From Chloroflexota bacterium (lineage in GTDB: Bacteria; Chloroflexota; Anaerolineae; UBA4142), in assembly GCA_023380675.1 (NCBI GenBank), contig JAMCRS010000012.1, forward strand, positions 1-20,596: DNA of 20,596 bases, given 5' to 3'. The notes under the pieces are model-generated. The model saw only the letters and a program-made list of their open reading frames with translations. It did no database searches and was not told the origin of the DNA. The position numbers were made by a program, and so were the translations under genes. Below, one piece after another: positions 6,238 to 14,228 of the stretch; position 1 is the stretch's first letter; each line of letters starts with the position of its first letter.

Positions 6238-7136
6238 AACAATTGGTGATCCTGAGCGGCAAAGGGGGCACCGGCAAAACGAGCGTCGCCGCCGCCTTCG
6301 CGTCGCTAGCCCATTCCGAGTCGCTGCGCGCCGTTCTCGCCGACGCCGATGTGGATGCCGCGAACCTTGAACTGGTGCTCCATCCGAGGACGCTGGAAAC
6401 GCACGATTTCGTCGGCGGATCCATCGCAGTGATCGACCCGGACCGATGTGACGGCTGCGGCGTGTGCGCGTCGACGTGTCGATTCGACGCGATCGAAGTA
6501 AGCGACGGAGTATTCCAGGTTGACGGGATTGCATGCGACGGTTGCGCCGCGTGCGTCTACCAGTGTCCCGCCCATGCGATTGACATGGAGCCGCAGGTGG
6601 TCGGACGTTGGTTTCGCTCGGAAAGCCGTTACGGACCCTTGTTTCATGCCGCGCTGCGTCCCGCGCAGGAGAACTCGGGCAAGCTGGTGACGTTGGTCAA
6701 GCAGCAGGCGCGCCTCCTGGCGCTGGACGAGGGCTACGAAGCTGTGATCGTCGACGGTCCCCCCGGGATTGGCTGCCCGGTTATCTCTGCCGTGTCCGGA
6801 GCGGATGTCGCCCTGATTGCGACGGAGCCGACGGTGGCTGGTATCCACGACCTGGCGCGAGCGATTCAGACGACGAAGCATTTTCATGTGCCCACATTGG
6901 TGTGCATCAACAAAGCCGATATTCACCCGGCGGGCACGGCGCAGATCGAGGCGTACTGCGGCGAACAGGCAATACCGGTCGTGGGGCAGATTCCGTTTGA
7001 CGAGTCGGTGACAGAGGCGATGATTCGCGGCGAGCCGGTGACGGCGTATCACCCGGAGGCCCCGGCGAGCCGCGCGATTCGAGCGATCTGGCAGCGCGTC
7101 TCGACTCACGTAATTGGCGGGAGCGGCAATGGGTGA
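6234..7136 (+). CDS. MinD/Mrp-superfamily P-loop ATPase with inserted ferredoxin domain (second)
   Basis: This 300-residue paralogue of the gene before it starts at a GTG that overlaps that gene's stop (GTGA). The Walker A motif is SGKGGTGKTS (8-17), the switch segment DADVDAAN is at 37-44, and ferredoxin cysteines are at C72/C75/C78/C82 and C101/C104/C107/C111. A VDGPPGIGCP motif lies near residue 175. It has the same architecture as its neighbour but a distinct sequence, which favours a heterodimer over redundancy. The partner genes (NifX-like, MIP18-like, radical SAM) suggest metallocluster assembly or transfer. Its stop overlaps the next gene by 8 bases. Confidence 0.9.
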   Translation: MKQLVILSGKGGTGKTSVAAAFASLAHSESLRAVLADADVDAANLELVLHPRTLETHDFVGGSIAVIDPDRCDGCGVCASTCRFDAIEVSDGVFQVDGIACDGCAACVYQCPAHAIDMEPQVVGRWFRSESRYGPLFHAALRPAQENSGKLVTLVKQQARLLALDEGYEAVIVDGPPGIGCPVISAVSGADVALIATEPTVAGIHDLARAIQTTKHFHVPTLVCINKADIHPAGTAQIEAYCGEQAIPVVGQIPFDESVTEAMIRGEPVTAYHPEAPASRAIRAIWQRVSTHVIGGSGNG

Positions 7137-7476
7137 ACCGACTCAACTGCGCCACGCGATACTGAAACGTCTCTCTTCGGTGATCGATCCGGAAACCGGG
7201 GTAGACGTCGTGCGGATGCGGTTGATCGAAGACCTAACCGTGGACGAACAAGGGCACGTCGCGTTCAAGTTCCGCCCGTCATCGCCACTGTGCCCGATCG
7301 CCGTGCCCCTTTCGCTGGCCATTCAACAAGCGGTGGCGCAAATCGACGGGGTGACCGGGCAAAGTCTGGAGATCGTCGGCTACATTCAAGCCGAAGAGCT
7401 TACCGCCCTGATAAAAGATGCGCTGGCCGAAGGAACCGCCCACAGATCGACTAAGAGCCAGGGAGCGCAAGAATGA
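7129..7476 (+). CDS. MIP18/DUF59-family Fe-S assembly protein
   Basis: This 115-residue protein opens with the DUF59 pattern: helix, then IDPETGVDVVRMRLIEDLTV. It then has a SSPLCPIAVPLSLAIQQAV segment with the conserved reactive cysteine and ends with an amphipathic helix. Relatives (SufT, PaaD, the N-terminal domain of Mrp) assist Fe-S cluster maturation. In Mrp proteins this domain is fused to a MinD-type ATPase. Here the same pair is encoded by adjacent overlapping genes, which supports a physical partnership. The ATG at 7129 has GGGAG upstream; the TTG at 7114 is less likely. Confidence 0.85.
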   Translation: MGEPTQLRHAILKRLSSVIDPETGVDVVRMRLIEDLTVDEQGHVAFKFRPSSPLCPIAVPLSLAIQQAVAQIDGVTGQSLEIVGYIQAEELTALIKDALAEGTAHRSTKSQGAQE

Positions 7477-8450
7477 CACGACCAAGAATCGCCGGACAGT
7501 CGATGAGATACGTCTTCGGTCCGGTTCCCTCGCGACGGCTGGGACGGTCGCTGGGGATTGATACGGTCCCGCTCAAGACCTGCAACTGGAACTGCGTCTA
7601 TTGCCAGTTGGGCCGCACCGCGCCGTTGGTCGGTCAACGGCGCGAATACTATCCGCGCAAGGATATCCTCGCGGAAACTCAGGCGGCGCTGGCAGCTCTA
7701 AAGCCCGGCGAGATCGACTGGGTAACCTTCGTCGGCTCGGGCGAGCCCACATTGCATTCTCATCTGGGCGCGTTGATTCACGAGGTCAAATCGCTGACCG
7801 ATCTCCCCGTGGCGGTCATCACTAACGGCGCACTCCTATTCCGGCCTGAAGTTCGCGTCGCGTTGTCCGCGGCCGATGCCGTACTGCCCAGTTTGGACGC
7901 AGGGAGCGCGGAACTGTATCGCTCGATCAACCGTCCCTGGCCGAGATTGACTTTTGAAACGCTGATCGAAGGACTGATCGCCTTTCGGCAAACGTATCGC
8001 GGCAAACTGTGGGTGGAGATCATGCTCGTCCGGGGGCTGAACACGACCGAAGAAGCGTTGGGCGAGATCGCGGCGGCGCTGCGCCGTATCCGGCCCGATC
8101 GCGTCGATCTCAACGTCCCCACCCGTCCCCCAGCGGAAACGTGGGTGCAAGCGCCAAGCGAAACCGAATTGGCGATGGCATTGGCGGTCCTTGGCGATGT
8201 GGCTCAAGTCGTCCGCCCAATCCATAGCGGACTCGTCCTTTCCGGTCACGGAGACGTGGTGGACAGCATCTTGGCCATCATCACGCGGCATCCGATGAGT
8301 GAGCAAGAACTGACGCGAGCATTGGAACGATGGATGCCATGCCAGGTAGAGCAGGCCCTCGCTGCGCTCGCCGAAAGCGGCCGCGCACAGGTGGTAGAAC
8401 GCTACGGCCTGCGTTTCTGGAGCGCGGTGGCTTGCATCTACCCAAACTAA
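7473..8450 (+). CDS. Radical SAM protein (COG0731-like Fe-S oxidoreductase)
   Basis: This 325-residue protein has the radical SAM cluster motif C37-x3-C41-x2-C44 (KTCNWNCVYCQLG), preceded by the family's GPVPSRRLGRSLGID signature (16-30). A GSGEPTLH motif for SAM binding follows (near 90-97), and a NVPTRPP-type segment lies near residue 215. The C-terminal 70 residues look like a winged-helix-type extension (RHPMSEQELTRALE). COG0731 members act on poorly known substrates; some relatives modify tRNA, others sit in cofactor clusters. The start overlaps the MIP18 gene by 4 bases (ATGA); ATG 7503 is an alternative closer to the family's usual N-terminus. Its place in the operon argues for a cofactor or Fe-S-related task, but the reaction is unknown. 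Confidence 0.88.
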   Translation: MTRPRIAGQSMRYVFGPVPSRRLGRSLGIDTVPLKTCNWNCVYCQLGRTAPLVGQRREYYPRKDILAETQAALAALKPGEIDWVTFVGSGEPTLHSHLGALIHEVKSLTDLPVAVITNGALLFRPEVRVALSAADAVLPSLDAGSAELYRSINRPWPRLTFETLIEGLIAFRQTYRGKLWVEIMLVRGLNTTEEALGEIAAALRRIRPDRVDLNVPTRPPAETWVQAPSETELAMALAVLGDVAQVVRPIHSGLVLSGHGDVVDSILAIITRHPMSEQELTRALERWMPCQVEQALAALAESGRAQVVERYGLRFWSAVACIYPN

Positions 8451-8451
8451 G

Positions 8452-9579
8452 ATGAGTCGCCGATTCTGTCACTCACTTGTTCTGTTGGTCGGAGTGATCG
8501 CCTTTCTCAGCGTCGCCCGGCCGCTGCCGGTCTTGGCAGATGAGCCTGTGGTGCGCGCCGTGCTGTACTATTCGCCCACCTGTGCTCACTGCCATCAGGT
8601 GGTCGAGCAAGACCTTCCGCCCTCGCTCGACAAGTACGGCACGCGACTGCAGATTCTCGCGGTGGATGTAACGGAGCCAGCTGGACAGAGCTTGTATCAA
8701 GCGGCAGTCGTTCAGTTCAAGATCCCGGACGACCGGATTGGGGTACCCACGTTGATTGTCGACCACGTGGTATTGGTAGGTTCGCTCGAAATTCCAGAGC
8801 GGCTTCCAGGCCTCGTCGAGCGCTATCTGGCGCAGGGTGGCACAAATTGGCCGAACATCCCCGGCTTGGCGGAGGTGTTGCCGGAAGTGCCGACGCCGAC
8901 GACTCCGGCTGCCGCAGACCCCGAGCTGCAGGAATCAAACGCTCCGATCGACACCGCGACTCTTGCGCCGAGTGCATTACGGGCGGCCGTCGACGCGGGT
9001 ACGCGGCTGGCTCGCGATCCGATCGGGAACGGCGCGGCGGTAGTCGTGTTGATCGGAATGTTGACCATGGTGGTCCGCGTGGCTCTGTTCTGGAGCCGCA
9101 AGGTAACGACAGGCAAAGCGCTGCCGGCCTGGCGCGAGCGAGCGGTCCCGATTCTGGCGCTGGTCGGCGTGGGCGTCGCCGCCTATCTCGCATACGTCGA
9201 GACCGCACACGTCGCTGCCGTATGCGGTCCGGTAGGCGATTGCAACATGGTGCAGCAGAGCGAGTACGCTCGGCTGTTTGGGTCCGTCCCCATTGGCACG
9301 CTCGGTCTCTTTGGTTACACCGCCGTCCTGGCGGCATGGCTGGTCGGCCGCCTGGCGCGCGGCGGGCCATTAGCCGACTGGGCGGCGCTGGCACTCTTCA
9401 TTACGGCGTTCGGCGGGACTTTGTTTTCGATCTATCTGACCTTCCTCGAACCATTCGTCATCGGCGCGACTTGCGCCTGGTGCTTGACGTCGGCTGTCGT
9501 CATGAGCGCGCTGCTCTGGCTGAGTGAGGCACCGGCAAGACGCGTCCGATCCAATCGTTCTGTGGCAAGCGCGGGTTGA
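8452..9579 (+). CDS. Thioredoxin-like domain fused to vitamin K epoxide reductase (VKOR) domain, membrane protein
   Basis: This 375-residue membrane protein begins with a signal/anchor helix (8-29). An extracytoplasmic thioredoxin-like domain follows, with CxxC at C44/C47 (SPTCAHCHQ) and a cis-proline GVPT at 97-100. A Pro/Thr-rich linker (about 143-175) leads to a membrane VKOR domain: helices near 192-214, 231-250, 279-299 and 308-358, a loop cysteine pair C258/C264 (CGPVGDC) and the active CAWC pair C341/C344. VKOR oxidises the thioredoxin-like partner and passes electrons to quinone, making disulfides in exported proteins. In many bacterial fusions the thioredoxin part is C-terminal; here it is N-terminal. 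The ATG lies one base after the radical SAM stop, so it is in the same transcript. Confidence 0.9.
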   Translation: MSRRFCHSLVLLVGVIAFLSVARPLPVLADEPVVRAVLYYSPTCAHCHQVVEQDLPPSLDKYGTRLQILAVDVTEPAGQSLYQAAVVQFKIPDDRIGVPTLIVDHVVLVGSLEIPERLPGLVERYLAQGGTNWPNIPGLAEVLPEVPTPTTPAAADPELQESNAPIDTATLAPSALRAAVDAGTRLARDPIGNGAAVVVLIGMLTMVVRVALFWSRKVTTGKALPAWRERAVPILALVGVGVAAYLAYVETAHVAAVCGPVGDCNMVQQSEYARLFGSVPIGTLGLFGYTAVLAAWLVGRLARGGPLADWAALALFITAFGGTLFSIYLTFLEPFVIGATCAWCLTSAVVMSALLWLSEAPARRVRSNRSVASAG

Positions 9580-9593
9580 ACAAGGAGGTTCCC

Positions 9594-9917
9594 ATGAACA
9601 CGTCGTTCACGATCACGCCAGTGGAAAAGGGAATTCTTCGGTGCAAGCACACCGGGGCTTTCCAGCCCGAGGACGTGAGGACTCTGGCCGGTTTTCTCTC
9701 GGATTACCGCGGTAAGCTGCTGGTCGATCTTACTGCGACAACCGCAGAAGAATGTAGCAGACACATCCAGCAGTTTCGCCCGATGATGCCCACCACGGCG
9801 ATCTTTGGGGCGGACCTGGATCCAAAGATTCTCGAGATTTCCGAAAGTTACTACACTCACGACGTTCGCGAATTCGAGAACGAAGGTCAAGCCCTCGACT
9901 GGCTCAGGAATCAATAG
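9594..9917 (+). CDS. Small soluble protein, possibly STAS/SpoIIAA-like fold
   Basis: This 107-residue protein has an excellent ribosome site (AAGGAGG, 5 bases before the ATG). The pattern of a short N-terminal beta pair (SFTITPVEKGILRCKHTG), a helix, a LLVDLTATT strand and a C-terminal FENEGQALDWLRN helix resembles STAS/SpoIIAA-like proteins. No active-site signature is visible. It is the last gene of the plus-strand run and follows the VKOR fusion by 14 bases. I do not recognise a specific family; coding is well supported by the start signal and length. Confidence 0.7.
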   Translation: MNTSFTITPVEKGILRCKHTGAFQPEDVRTLAGFLSDYRGKLLVDLTATTAEECSRHIQQFRPMMPTTAIFGADLDPKILEISESYYTHDVREFENEGQALDWLRNQ

Positions 9918-10123
9918 CCAATCGCAGAAATGCCTTCGCGCTGAAGCATCTCGTCGGCTTGACGCGCTTGCACGAAACGTTGTTGATCAGGCTGCCTCGC
10001 AAGAGCGCGTGCCGCGAACCGGGCTTTGCCGCGCGCCGTCGCGGCGCGTTAAGTCGCGCGCACCGGACACTCTGGAATTTTCGCGCCGTGTGACCGAACC
10101 GTCGGGGGGCCATCGAGTCACCC
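9918..10123 (+). other. Intergenic stretch with one GC hairpin
   Basis: No gene is visible. A 7-base perfect stem with a 3-base loop (10032-10048) is the only structure seen; the bases after it are TTAAG, not a T-run, so termination is uncertain. No convincing promoter for the next gene was found. Confidence 0.4.
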
Positions 10124-11167
10124 ATGCACCGCTTTCACTTGCTCGGCTACGTTCTCTCAGTTGGCGCTATCGTCTTTGGCTTTGTCGGCAGCTTGGCCGA
10201 CTATGCCCCTAGCGTGACGCACTTGCCTATGCCCGCAGTTTCGCAAGATGCGACCTCAACACCACCCTCCAAATCGACAGCCGTTATCGCAACGTCGCAT
10301 GCGCCTGCCGAAAGTACGGCTGCGCCAGCACCCCAGGCTCCGAATATACCGGGCCTGACCCGTCTGTCTCAAGTCGATGCACAAGGAAAACTCGTCTCTG
10401 CACAATACCAAAATTCAAATGGTGTTTTCATCGCGAGATTCGAGCCCCAAGACGAGCTCCACAACAACGGCGTCACGTGGTATTGGGAGAAAATGGCGGG
10501 AGAGGAAAAGGAACAGGCGCTCCGATGGCTCTTTGACCGGCAGCAGATGCAGTACGCCGATTTCGGCGGCCTGGAGGACCACGTTGCGAATGCCGTAACC
10601 AAATGGATCCCGGCGATCGGTCCGCTGTCCAACCCAACGGATCCTCGGATCGCATCGCACTGGCAGACCGATGGTCCTCCATTAGATCAGGTTACGCTCT
10701 ACGAGGCCCTGAGCCGGATCAAGAGTCTGAGCCTGGCTCGCGAGCGGCGGATGTGCAGTTACGGATACAGCCAACTGGGACTGGTTGAGTACGGAGGAGA
10801 AATCATGCTGTTCACGGCTCCGGGCTGGCAGCAAGTCAGCGCGGAGACGAGGGAGATCGTCACAGCGGTCTGGACGATCAAAGAAGCGATGGTGATCTAC
10901 TATCCTCAGTCGCTGGGCTGGGCAAACGCCTGCCCTTCTGAATCAGCTCATTTGAAGAACGAATACTATTCGACGATCTGGCTGCTCGAAACGGAGCAAG
11001 CGCTCTCCCGATTCGTCCCCACCGACAACTCGTACTGGCTGGAGCAGGAGATTCCGTTCCAGGTCCGGAATATCCAAACCGCCGCATTCCCCAGGTGCCT
11101 CGCGCCGGCCCGACTGCCTGTTCCCACCAGCACTGCCGAGTCAGAAGGATGCACGTCAATGCCGTAA
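10124..11167 (+). CDS. Exported or membrane-anchored protein of unknown function
   Basis: This is a 347-residue protein. A hydrophobic N-terminal helix (about 5-25) acts as a signal or anchor, followed by an Ala/Pro/Ser/Thr-rich linker (about 35-72) and a soluble domain of about 270 residues. The soluble part is rich in aromatic residues (VTWYWEKM, RWLFDRQQMQY) and ends with several cysteines (around residues 210, 267, 325 and 344) that could form disulfides, possibly using the VKOR fusion nearby. I do not recognise the family. The ribosome site is poor. It stands alone between the plus-strand operon and the second regulator. Confidence 0.72.
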   Translation: MHRFHLLGYVLSVGAIVFGFVGSLADYAPSVTHLPMPAVSQDATSTPPSKSTAVIATSHAPAESTAAPAPQAPNIPGLTRLSQVDAQGKLVSAQYQNSNGVFIARFEPQDELHNNGVTWYWEKMAGEEKEQALRWLFDRQQMQYADFGGLEDHVANAVTKWIPAIGPLSNPTDPRIASHWQTDGPPLDQVTLYEALSRIKSLSLARERRMCSYGYSQLGLVEYGGEIMLFTAPGWQQVSAETREIVTAVWTIKEAMVIYYPQSLGWANACPSESAHLKNEYYSTIWLLETEQALSRFVPTDNSYWLEQEIPFQVRNIQTAAFPRCLAPARLPVPTSTAESEGCTSMP

Positions 11168-11441
11168 GAGTCGAAGGGTGAAGCAACCGACTCACTCCAA
11201 CCGGCAGCCCGGGAGCTCGTCTTTCACGCATTCGAGCGACTCACACACGGAGCGCATTGCGGCTGACGCAACGACTGGCCGTGTCCCCGGCGGAGCGAGT
11301 CGATGACGGAACGATTGAGGAGGCGTCAAGCGGTCGTCCCATTTTTCGTCAGATGGGCCCAATTTACTGTCGCAATCGGTTGACAGTCAGGCGTGATCCG
11401 TACTATAATATTGCAACACGATAGGACACACGGAGAGGTCG
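11168..11441 (+). other. Intergenic stretch holding the second regulator's promoter
   Basis: No open frame of interest is seen. The right half carries the promoter at 11380-11409, and a GGAGAGGT ribosome site precedes the ATG at 11442. Nothing recognisable is seen in the left half. Confidence 0.5.
11380..11409 (+). promoter_or_regulatory. Sigma-70 promoter of the second XRE-cupin regulator
   Basis: TTGACA (11380-11385) and TATAAT (11404-11409) are both perfect, with an 18-base spacer. The start point would be near 11416, 26 bases before the ATG. The -10 box lies in the 13-mer TACTATAATATTG (11401-11413) that is also at the first regulator's promoter, in the same orientation relative to the gene. 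Confidence 0.75.
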
Positions 11442-12146
11442 ATGCCTGCCAAATCCTCGGCTCCCGGACACCGAGCCAATTCGGCACGGGGGCAACGCAA
11501 GAAGGTCCATAGTTCGCCGGCGAGTGGACTGGCGAGCCGGTCCTCCACTCCCGAAATCAATGTTGGGCGCCGCCTACGCGCGCTCCGCGATGAACGCGAC
11601 CTGTCGGCGCGCGTCCTGGCCGAGAAGAGCAGCCTGGCGGTCAATACGCTGAGCCTGATCGAGACAGGCAAAACGTCGCCAAGCGTCAGCACCTTGCAGC
11701 AGATCGCCTATGCGCTCGACGTTCCGATCACGGAATTCTTTGAAACGGATGCGCCGAAGAGCAGCGTGGCCTACGTCCGGGCCGCGGAGCGGCCGCGTGC
11801 GGCGTTTGCCCACGGTACGCTGGAAGACCTGGGCGCAGGGATCACGCACCGTGCCGTGGAGCCATTCGTCGTGACGCTGGAGCCCAACATGGGCAGCGGC
11901 CCGAATGCGATCGTCCATACCGGGTACGAGTTTGTGTATTGTCTCCAAGGCCGGATCGCCTACACCATCGAAGAGCGCACCTATCTGTTGGAGGCAGGCG
12001 ATAGCGTGCTGTTTGAATCGCATTTGCCGCACCGGTGGCACAACGTCGACACCGCGGCGTCACGCGCCATACTCGTGCTCTACCCCACCGACGAGCGTGA
12101 CCATCCCACCGAGCGTCACTTTACGCCCAAGGAAGCGCAACAGTGA
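11442..12146 (+). CDS. XRE-family regulator with C-terminal cupin domain, paralogue of 2742-3449
   Basis: This 234-residue paralogue of the regulator at 2742-3449 has a basic, Ser-rich N-terminal tail (1-40). The helix-turn-helix is at about 42-98 (NVGRRLRALRDERDLSARVL and NTLSLIETGKTSPS), and the cupin at about 138-215 includes HTGYEFVYCLQG and ESHLPHRWHN. Both the DNA-reading helix region and the ligand pocket are strongly conserved between the two, so they may bind overlapping sites and related ligands. It is monocistronic: it has its own promoter and a terminator directly after. The shared 13-mer at both promoters suggests auto- and cross-regulation (inference). Confidence 0.9.
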   Translation: MPAKSSAPGHRANSARGQRKKVHSSPASGLASRSSTPEINVGRRLRALRDERDLSARVLAEKSSLAVNTLSLIETGKTSPSVSTLQQIAYALDVPITEFFETDAPKSSVAYVRAAERPRAAFAHGTLEDLGAGITHRAVEPFVVTLEPNMGSGPNAIVHTGYEFVYCLQGRIAYTIEERTYLLEAGDSVLFESHLPHRWHNVDTAASRAILVLYPTDERDHPTERHFTPKEAQQ

Positions 12147-12172
12147 CCGAGACGGTGCGACCCGGCATTGGA

Positions 12173-12218
12173 AACGCAGTGGCATCCTTTTAGAGCAGGG
12201 CCACTGCGTTCTGTTTTT
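12173..12218 (+). terminator. Rho-independent terminator
   Basis: An 11-base perfect stem (12173-12183 with 12200-12210) with a 16-base loop is followed by CTGTTTTTG. It ends the regulator transcript and lies between converging genes. Confidence 0.85.
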
Positions 12219-12266
12219 GTCGAGCAAACACAGTTTACGACGATGGGTCGTTGTTAGATGCCGCGT

Positions 12267-12908
12267 CTAGGTCTGGTTCAATAGTTCTTGGACGCGCCGG
12301 ACCGCGGCGCTTGCATCCGGCGCGAACGCATCCGCCCCGATCCCCTTGGCAAAGTCGGCCGTGACCGGCGCGCCCCCCACGAGGACCCGGACACGCTCGC
12401 GCAGGCCGGCTTTTTCGAGCGCCTCGATCGTCACCTTCATGTTGGGCATCGTCGTCGTCAATAGCGCCGACATGCCGACGACGTCCGGATTCGACGCACG
12501 CACGGCCTCGACAAATCTGGCCGGCGCGACGTTCGTGCCCAGGTCCGTGACTTTGTAGCCGGCTCCTTCAAGCATCATCACGACCAGGTTCTTGCCGATG
12601 TCGTGCACGTCCCCTTGCACGGTGCCCACCAAGACCGTGCCGGCCGATTGGCTCTCGGAGCGCATCAGCTGCGGCCTCAGGACCGCGACCCCGGCCTGCA
12701 TCGCGCGTGCAGAGACCAACATTTCCGGCACAAAGCATTCACCTCGCTCGAACCGACTCCCGACCTCTCTCAGCGCGGGAATCAGGCCTTGTTTCAGTAT
12801 CGTACTTGCGTCGAGGCCGCCTTGCAAGGCTTGAGCGACCCCGGCAGCCACCTCGTCCCGGCTCCCCGCGATCACCGCAGCGTATATCTCTTCAAGTATC
12901 CGGTCCAT
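12267..12908 (-). CDS. Corrinoid (B12-binding) methyltransferase protein, MtaC/MtbC type
   Basis: This 213-residue cytoplasmic protein has an N-terminal helical cap domain (1-85, with the ERGECFVPEML motif at 54-64). The cobalamin-binding Rossmann domain carries the DVHDIGK signature at 100-106, His102 being the lower cobalt ligand, and GGAPV further on. It carries a methyl group on cobalt between a substrate-specific methyltransferase and an acceptor such as tetrahydrofolate. The ATG at 12908 has AGAGGA upstream; the extension to 12950 is inside a hairpin. It is the last gene of the minus-strand operon, directly after a URO-D-type methyltransferase, its natural partner. No reductive activator is in the window. 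Confidence 0.92.
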   Translation of the reverse strand: MDRILEEIYAAVIAGSRDEVAAGVAQALQGGLDASTILKQGLIPALREVGSRFERGECFVPEMLVSARAMQAGVAVLRPQLMRSESQSAGTVLVGTVQGDVHDIGKNLVVMMLEGAGYKVTDLGTNVAPARFVEAVRASNPDVVGMSALLTTTMPNMKVTIEALEKAGLRERVRVLVGGAPVTADFAKGIGADAFAPDASAAVRRVQELLNQT

Positions 12909-12919
12909 CCGTATCCTCT

Positions 12920-12944
12920 CACCGCCGGTCCGCGCCCGGCGGTG
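12920..12944 (-). promoter_or_regulatory. Hairpin just before the corrinoid gene's ribosome site
   Basis: A perfect 9-base GC-rich stem (12920-12928 with 12936-12944) with a 7-base loop ends right where the AGAGGA ribosome site begins. It may protect the downstream mRNA or tune translation. It lacks a T-run and does not resemble a cobalamin riboswitch. Confidence 0.45.
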
Positions 12945-12992
12945 GCTCACACGCCTGCGGCCTTGCTGCCGGCTAAACGAACGAATCGTGTG

Positions 12993-14216
12993 TCAGTTCT
13001 CGCTTCGCCGTAAGTCCAGCTGATACATCGTCAGAACGTTCTCCAGCGGGGTATCCGATTGAATGTGATGCGAGCTGCACATGACATAACCGCCGCCCCG
13101 GCCCAGGACGCGCACTCGGTCCTTCACTTCCTGGGAAACGTCCGCCGCCGTCCCGCGCGGGAGCGTCTTGATAATGTCGATTCCGCCGTGGAACGATAGC
13201 CGATCGCCGTAATCCTTTTTGAGCCGCTCGCATTCCATCCCTGGAGAGTCGGGTTGGATCGGATTCAAGACACTAATGCCCAAGTTGATGAGGTCGGGTA
13301 TGAGGGGAGCGACTGCACCGTCGCAGTGATACATCACCGGCTTGCCGTACGATTGCGCGACCTCGACGATGCGCGCGTGGCGGGGCCTTACATAGTCCCG
13401 CCACATGGCCTGCGAGATCATGAGCGACTTTTGAGTCGCCACGTCGTCGTAGAGATAAACCATATCCAGACGATCGCCGACCAGCTCAAGAACGCGTTTC
13501 AGGTTCTCCACGTGGACGTCGGTGATTCGATCCATGATGTAGAGCGGGATGGCCGGATCGACGGCCAGGTCCATGAGGAACTCTTGCAGTCCGCGCAATT
13601 GCCACGCGAGCTCGAACACCGAGCCGACGCGGAACCGCAAATGATAGGGACCCGCTTCGTCAAGCCGACGAACCACGTCCGGCAGGGGAGCAAAGTTCCA
13701 CCAATCCGGCTGAGGCCAGTCAAACGCTGCCAGGTCGCTCACCGAGGTGGCCGGCTGCAGCGGCCAATCGACATACTCTTCGTACGCCCCGGTAGGGTTT
13801 TCGACGTTCCGAATGTGGTGCCCCCATATGTCATAGGCGGTGCCGTCGGGGAGATTCTGACGCCACATTCGGTTCGGAGTCGAGCGGCTCAGCGCGCCCC
13901 ACCAGTCGATCGACGCGCCGGGCTGGAGCGCCGGCGGGTTGTAGAACATGTCATAGGAAAGGACGCGGCAGTCCACGTCGAGGAGCTGGAGAACACGCTC
14001 CCATCCGGGCTGGAAGAATTGGGAATCCTGCGGAGGCTCGGACTCTATGCCGTAGTGGGCGACGAGCCGTTCCCATATTTCAGGCGTTGCTAGAAAATCC
14101 ACCGGAACTCGATCGGGCTCGCGGTGTCCCAACGCCGTTCGGACGCGCTCGCGCGGACTGGATCGTTCGTTTTCACGCGTGTGCTGGACGCGATTGATTG
14201 AGGTTGAATCAGTCAC
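12993..14216 (-). CDS. URO-D-family methyltransferase (MtaA/MtvB-like)
   Basis: This 407-residue protein has the uroporphyrinogen decarboxylase TIM-barrel fold used by corrinoid-linked methyltransferases. Recognisable parts are HREPDRVPVDF (31-41), the DDVATQKSLMIS segment (257-268), MYHCDGAVAPLIPDL (295-309), a ISVLNPIQPDSPGM stretch and FHGGIDI (342-348), then CSSHHIQSDTPLENV (380-394). H297, C298 and C380 could bind zinc. True heme-pathway HemE is shorter and lacks this pattern. It probably moves a methyl group between a methylated substrate, or tetrahydrofolate/thiol, and the corrinoid protein encoded 84 bases downstream. GTG at 14216 has GGAG 5 bases upstream. It follows the RbsD-like gene by 12 bases. 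Confidence 0.88.
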   Translation of the reverse strand: MTDSTSINRVQHTRENERSSPRERVRTALGHREPDRVPVDFLATPEIWERLVAHYGIESEPPQDSQFFQPGWERVLQLLDVDCRVLSYDMFYNPPALQPGASIDWWGALSRSTPNRMWRQNLPDGTAYDIWGHHIRNVENPTGAYEEYVDWPLQPATSVSDLAAFDWPQPDWWNFAPLPDVVRRLDEAGPYHLRFRVGSVFELAWQLRGLQEFLMDLAVDPAIPLYIMDRITDVHVENLKRVLELVGDRLDMVYLYDDVATQKSLMISQAMWRDYVRPRHARIVEVAQSYGKPVMYHCDGAVAPLIPDLINLGISVLNPIQPDSPGMECERLKKDYGDRLSFHGGIDIIKTLPRGTAADVSQEVKDRVRVLGRGGGYVMCSSHHIQSDTPLENVLTMYQLDLRRSEN

Positions 14217-14228
14217 TTGAGCTCCGAG

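Noticed and set aside
12909..12992. Cobalamin riboswitch before the corrinoid gene
   Set aside because: The gap is too short, and it holds only a simple hairpin without the conserved B12-box bases.
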